DNA from: Mucilaginibacter geliditolerans
GTDB lineage: Bacteria > Bacteroidota > Bacteroidia > Sphingobacteriales > Sphingobacteriaceae
DNA length: 64,000 bases
Direction of reading: 5' to 3'
NCBI RefSeq assembly: GCF_014200495.1
Contig: NZ_JACHBY010000006.1
Coordinates: 348,558 to 412,557 of the forward strand
Under the pieces are notes generated by a model. The model did not search any database and had not been told where the DNA came from. It saw nothing but the letters and a program-made list of their open reading frames with translations. Numbering within the stretch: the first letter of the stretch is position 1; each line of letters starts with the position of its first letter. Below are positions 61,463 through 64,000 of this stretch, in pieces. The position numbers and the translations under genes were made by a program.

Positions 61463-62461
61463 TTATATTTTCATCTCAGCATCAGGTTTTGATACATCAG
61501 TAAGGGCAACTTTGCCTCTTTCTTTTCTTAAAATCCTGTTAAACAATGATATCTCACGATCAAATAAAAAGCGGAAAAATAATTTGGTCCATGAGGTGTG
61601 ATAGTACAAAGTATCATAATAATCAGGAGCAGTTTTCTTTATCTCGGGCAACCTGTTCCATGGGATAGATGGAAAATCATGGTGCTCATTATGAAAACCT
61701 ACGTTAAACGCTACAACGTTAAAGTTGCCGTAATAGCTGTAAGTTTCCTGCTCAACGCTATGGGTAAGGTAATGTTCCTGTATCCAGCGGGCGCCCAATG
61801 GGTGCAAACCAACTGAAAAAGAAAAGCTTAACAGCAAGAATGCGATAGCATGCCAGCCAAAGAATACCCATATAACAGTTGTAAATGCTGCCTGCACTAA
61901 AATATTTGCAACTATCCACCAGTCGAAAGTTTGGATCTCCCTTAATCTTGATAAGCGGAATACCTGGAACACCGGGTAAAATAATAACCATAAAGCCTTA
62001 CCGAAAAATGAGTTGTTAATCATTTTTGCTTCCCAGCGATTAGGAAGATCAGCGTCCAGTTCATGCACCCCCTGAAAAGAGTGGTGTTTGATATGGTAAC
62101 GCTCAAATGAAATAGAACTTGGGAAAATTTGCGGCATATTGGCCAACATACCTGCCCAGCGGTTGGCTGAACGGCCCTTGAACAACAGTTGATGCGCGCA
62201 CTCATGTATCATCACAAACAGTGCGTGATCGGCAAATGCACCTAATAAATATGCTGCACCGAAGATTATCCACCAGGATTGATCCCTTACCAGCCATGCC
62301 AACCCCACCTGGAACCCCACCAAACCTATAATAGCAAATATGGTAAGCGGGTTTTTCCCGATCAGGTTACGCATTTGCGGAAACTGTTTTAAAATTTGCT
62401 TTGTACGTGTACGATGTGGCTCCGAAACCTGTGAATAAACGAAATCGGTTTTATTAATCAT
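61463..62461 (-). CDS. DES1-like sphingolipid desaturase (fatty acid desaturase family)
   Basis: The 332-residue membrane protein has the three His boxes HECAH (86-90), HIKHH (123-127) and HNEHH (257-261) of di-iron desaturases. It resembles eukaryotic dihydroceramide delta-4 desaturase closely: the N-terminal 'SEPHRTRTKQILKQFPQMR' matches the sphingolipid desaturase N-terminal domain (QPHxxRRxxILxKYPxI), 'SISFERYHIKHHSFQG' matches SISFKRYHMDHHRYLG, and 'YSYYGNFNVVAFNVGFHNEH' matches [20 protein letters not shown]. Bacteroidetes make sphingolipids, so it may introduce a trans double bond into a ceramide base. Substrate and position are inferred. Confidence 0.88.
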   Translation of the reverse strand: MINKTDFVYSQVSEPHRTRTKQILKQFPQMRNLIGKNPLTIFAIIGLVGFQVGLAWLVRDQSWWIIFGAAYLLGAFADHALFVMIHECAHQLLFKGRSANRWAGMLANMPQIFPSSISFERYHIKHHSFQGVHELDADLPNRWEAKMINNSFFGKALWLLFYPVFQVFRLSRLREIQTFDWWIVANILVQAAFTTVIWVFFGWHAIAFLLLSFSFSVGLHPLGARWIQEHYLTHSVEQETYSYYGNFNVVAFNVGFHNEHHDFPSIPWNRLPEIKKTAPDYYDTLYYHTSWTKLFFRFLFDREISLFNRILRKERGKVALTDVSKPDAEMKI

Positions 62462-62595
62462 ATTATAATTTGTAATATACTTCTCTTCATAAATCAGGGG
62501 TAGGGGGATGGGCCTGGCTTAATAATATCTGTTATATCTAACGATACGCTTCAATAATAATTATAAAATCTGGTAAAATCATCTAAATGTAATAT

Positions 62596-63600
62596 TTATC
62601 GTAATTTAAATACTAACACCTTGAAACTGTTGGGTAAAGCCTTGCGGGTACCGGTTTCCACATCGGCAACGCTTAAATATATTTTGTGTGTTTTGGTATC
62701 CAAAGCCATAGTACGTGCCCTGTTTTGGGTTTTTAAGGTTTGGATAACGGTATAATCATCGGCGCTTAATTGTTTGATGATGGTTGTTGTACCATCGCCG
62801 CACGAGGCAAATATTAATTTGGTTTGCGGGTCAAAAGCAACAGCATCAACACCTGCACCTATTGGTAGTGTGCTTATTACTTTGCCACTGTTAACATCAA
62901 CCACGCTTACGCCTTTATTTTGGCGACATACGCTAAACACACGGCCGTTTGCAGCATCAAGTGCTATACCTGTAGGGCCTCCGCATGGGTCTAAAGGATA
63001 ATTTTTAATAACCTTTAAGGCTTTAACATCAATAACATTCAGGCTACTTTTATCTTCAAGATTATTATAGATCTTGCCCTTGCCATCAGATACGGCAAAT
63101 TCTGGTCCGCCGCCCAGTGTAACAGTACCAACCTGTTTAAGTGTATTGGGGTCAACTACTGAGGAGTTGTTGCTCTCGCCGTTAAAACTAAAAACACGAT
63201 CAGAATAGGAATCGTAAATTATAGCGTCGGGGCCATTAGCATCGGTAAGTGGTATGGTTGCTATGGTGGCCAGTGTTTTCAGATCAAAAGCTACTACCGC
63301 GTTAGCTCTGCCATCGCTGATGAAGCCGCGGTTTGCTTTGTTATCAATGGCTATGCCATGTATGCCTTTCAGGTTGCTGATAACACCGGCCGGCTGCTCA
63401 GTATTCAGATCAATAACATTTACAGAGGTGCCATGCGAGACATATAAACGGTGGTTTACATTGTCAATTGAAAGATAATCCCAGCCTGCATCACCCGGCA
63501 ACGGGATGGTTTTATCTGCTACATAAGTTTGTGCATGTACTGCAAATGGAGCAATACCAATAGTAGCCAACAGGCCAAGTGTTAAAAATATCTTCTTCAT
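62596..63600 (-). CDS. YncE/surface-layer-type beta-propeller protein
   Basis: The 334-residue exported protein has a signal peptide (ends 'FAVHAQ') and a seven-bladed propeller with YVTN-type repeats: 'IDNVNHRLYVSHGTSVNVID', 'GIAIDNKANRGFISDGRANA', 'IALDAANGRVFSVCRQNKGV' and 'VAFDPQTKLIFASCGDGTTT'. The fold of YncE and lactonase-like proteins is clear; ligand unknown. It lies 135 bp upstream of the desaturase on the same strand, so cotranscription with the lipid genes is uncertain. Confidence 0.88.
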   Translation of the reverse strand: MKKIFLTLGLLATIGIAPFAVHAQTYVADKTIPLPGDAGWDYLSIDNVNHRLYVSHGTSVNVIDLNTEQPAGVISNLKGIHGIAIDNKANRGFISDGRANAVVAFDLKTLATIATIPLTDANGPDAIIYDSYSDRVFSFNGESNNSSVVDPNTLKQVGTVTLGGGPEFAVSDGKGKIYNNLEDKSSLNVIDVKALKVIKNYPLDPCGGPTGIALDAANGRVFSVCRQNKGVSVVDVNSGKVISTLPIGAGVDAVAFDPQTKLIFASCGDGTTTIIKQLSADDYTVIQTLKTQNRARTMALDTKTHKIYLSVADVETGTRKALPNSFKVLVFKLR

Positions 63601-63674
63601 GTTTATGCTGTAATAATGATAAATATCTGTTAAGATTCTGTTAAAATTCTGTGGTGTTTAAAATTCTTTAACTT

Positions 63675-63705
63675 ATCATTTCGAGCGGTAGCGAGAAATT
63701 TTCTG
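63675..63705. repeat. Half copy of the 'GTCATTTCGACC' REP family
   Basis: 'TCATTTCGAGCGGTAGCGAG' is one arm of the repeat seen in full at 6538-6669. No second arm follows. Confidence 0.6.
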
Positions 63706-63734
63706 CGCCATTCCTCTGTCTGCTTCTTTACACC

Positions 63735-64000
63735 GCGTCATTGCGAGGAACGAAGCAATCCCCAACTATACAGAGCCGTTTATATGCTCGTTGACTTATC
63801 TTATGAAGCCGCTCATTGCCGCGGAGGCTACTACTTTTGTCTTGATACAAAAGGTAGCAAAAAATCAAGACAGTAGATTAGGCTTCTTTGCCGCACTTGG
63901 CCTTACCCTGCAAATCAGGCAAAACCTGGGCTGCTATATTTTTACCCTGCTGTCGCTACGCACCTGGCCTTTACGCATCTGTAAAAATCTGCTATGCCCT
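63735..64000. repeat. Composite MITE-like element, copy D (cut by the window end)
   Basis: It begins with GCGTCATTGCGAGGAACGAA (63735), has the left TIR GCCGCTCATTGCCGCGGAGG at 63808 and the core CAAATCAGGCAAAACCTGGG and ATTTTTACCCTGCTGTCGCT, identical to copies B and C, and runs off the window inside the core. It occupies the region downstream of the propeller gene's start, where no gene is seen. Confidence 0.88.

Noticed and set aside
1..64000. tRNA, rRNA or transposase genes
   Set aside because: None could be recognised by eye in gaps or frames; small RNA genes could still be missed.

Overview
The window is chromosomal DNA from a member of the Bacteroidetes, most likely the Sphingobacteriaceae (Mucilaginibacter/Pedobacter-like). 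This rests on sequence features: promoters of the TTG-N17-19-TAnnTTTG type, a type IX secretion C-terminal sorting domain, many outer-membrane beta-barrels and short lipoproteins, a combined HU-like/SPOR protein next to ExbB/ExbD/TonB, and sphingolipid-type lipid enzymes. No tRNA, rRNA, CRISPR array, prophage or transposase gene was recognised. The species assignment is an inference.

Layout. 1-3.6 kb: end of a DUF72 gene, DUF1345 and YwbE genes, an NTF2-like protein, a PfkB sugar kinase and a small zinc-ribbon protein. 3.7-8.3 kb: a VWA protein and a ChlI-like AAA+ ATPase separated by a duplicated repeat, then a UbiA-like membrane protein with a methyltransferase. 8.4-13.5 kb: mannose-6-phosphate isomerase, a HEPN/MNT toxin-antitoxin pair, isocitrate dehydrogenase, an outer-membrane barrel, an acidic protein and a lipoprotein with a long Thr-Gly repeat. 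13.6-19.3 kb: dnaX, an AI-2E-type transporter, rpsF-rpsR-rplI and a peptidoglycan glycosyltransferase. 20-30 kb: a truncated hemoglobin, two small enzymes, then a six-gene minus-strand cluster (TPR protein, outer-membrane barrel, HU/SPOR protein, ExbB, ExbD, TonB) that looks like one envelope energy-transduction unit. 30.3-34 kb: a GbsR/MarR regulator with its own operator, a membrane protein and a TIGR01777 epimerase, followed by two orphan response regulators flanking two zinc-ribbon paralogues. 34-40.6 kb: an Omp85-like barrel, a Bcr/CflA exporter, and a sigma factor / small protein / ClpP operon. 40.7-48.9 kb: an Mla-type lipid transport operon, an MFS transporter with an operator-like palindrome, a pullulanase and a DsbA-like protein. 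49.3-58.9 kb: a secreted NHL/T9SS protein with a companion lipoprotein, a TPR protein, a small exported protein family with one broken copy, and a GH27 alpha-galactosidase. 59-63.6 kb: small unknown proteins, then an adjacent hydroxylase/desaturase pair in which the desaturase strongly resembles eukaryotic dihydroceramide delta-4 desaturase.

Intergenic DNA is dense in repeats. At least four families of REP-like inverted repeats ('GTCATTGCGAG', 'GTCATGCCGAAC', 'GTCATTTCGACC', 'ACCAGGATTT' types) lie between genes. Four copies of a larger element of about 440 bp with roughly 60-bp terminal inverted repeats occur around 19.3, 47.3, 52.8 and 63.7 kb (the last cut by the window end). One copy carries a nested 185-bp insertion with a clean 10-bp target duplication.

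The best candidates for new biology are the DES1-like desaturase with its neighbouring hydroxylase, the sigma factor/ClpP operon with a promoter-like motif shared with a nearby gene, the zinc-ribbon/response-regulator cluster, the Tol-like six-gene envelope cluster, and the composite MITE-like element. All functional statements come from motif reading alone, without database searches.
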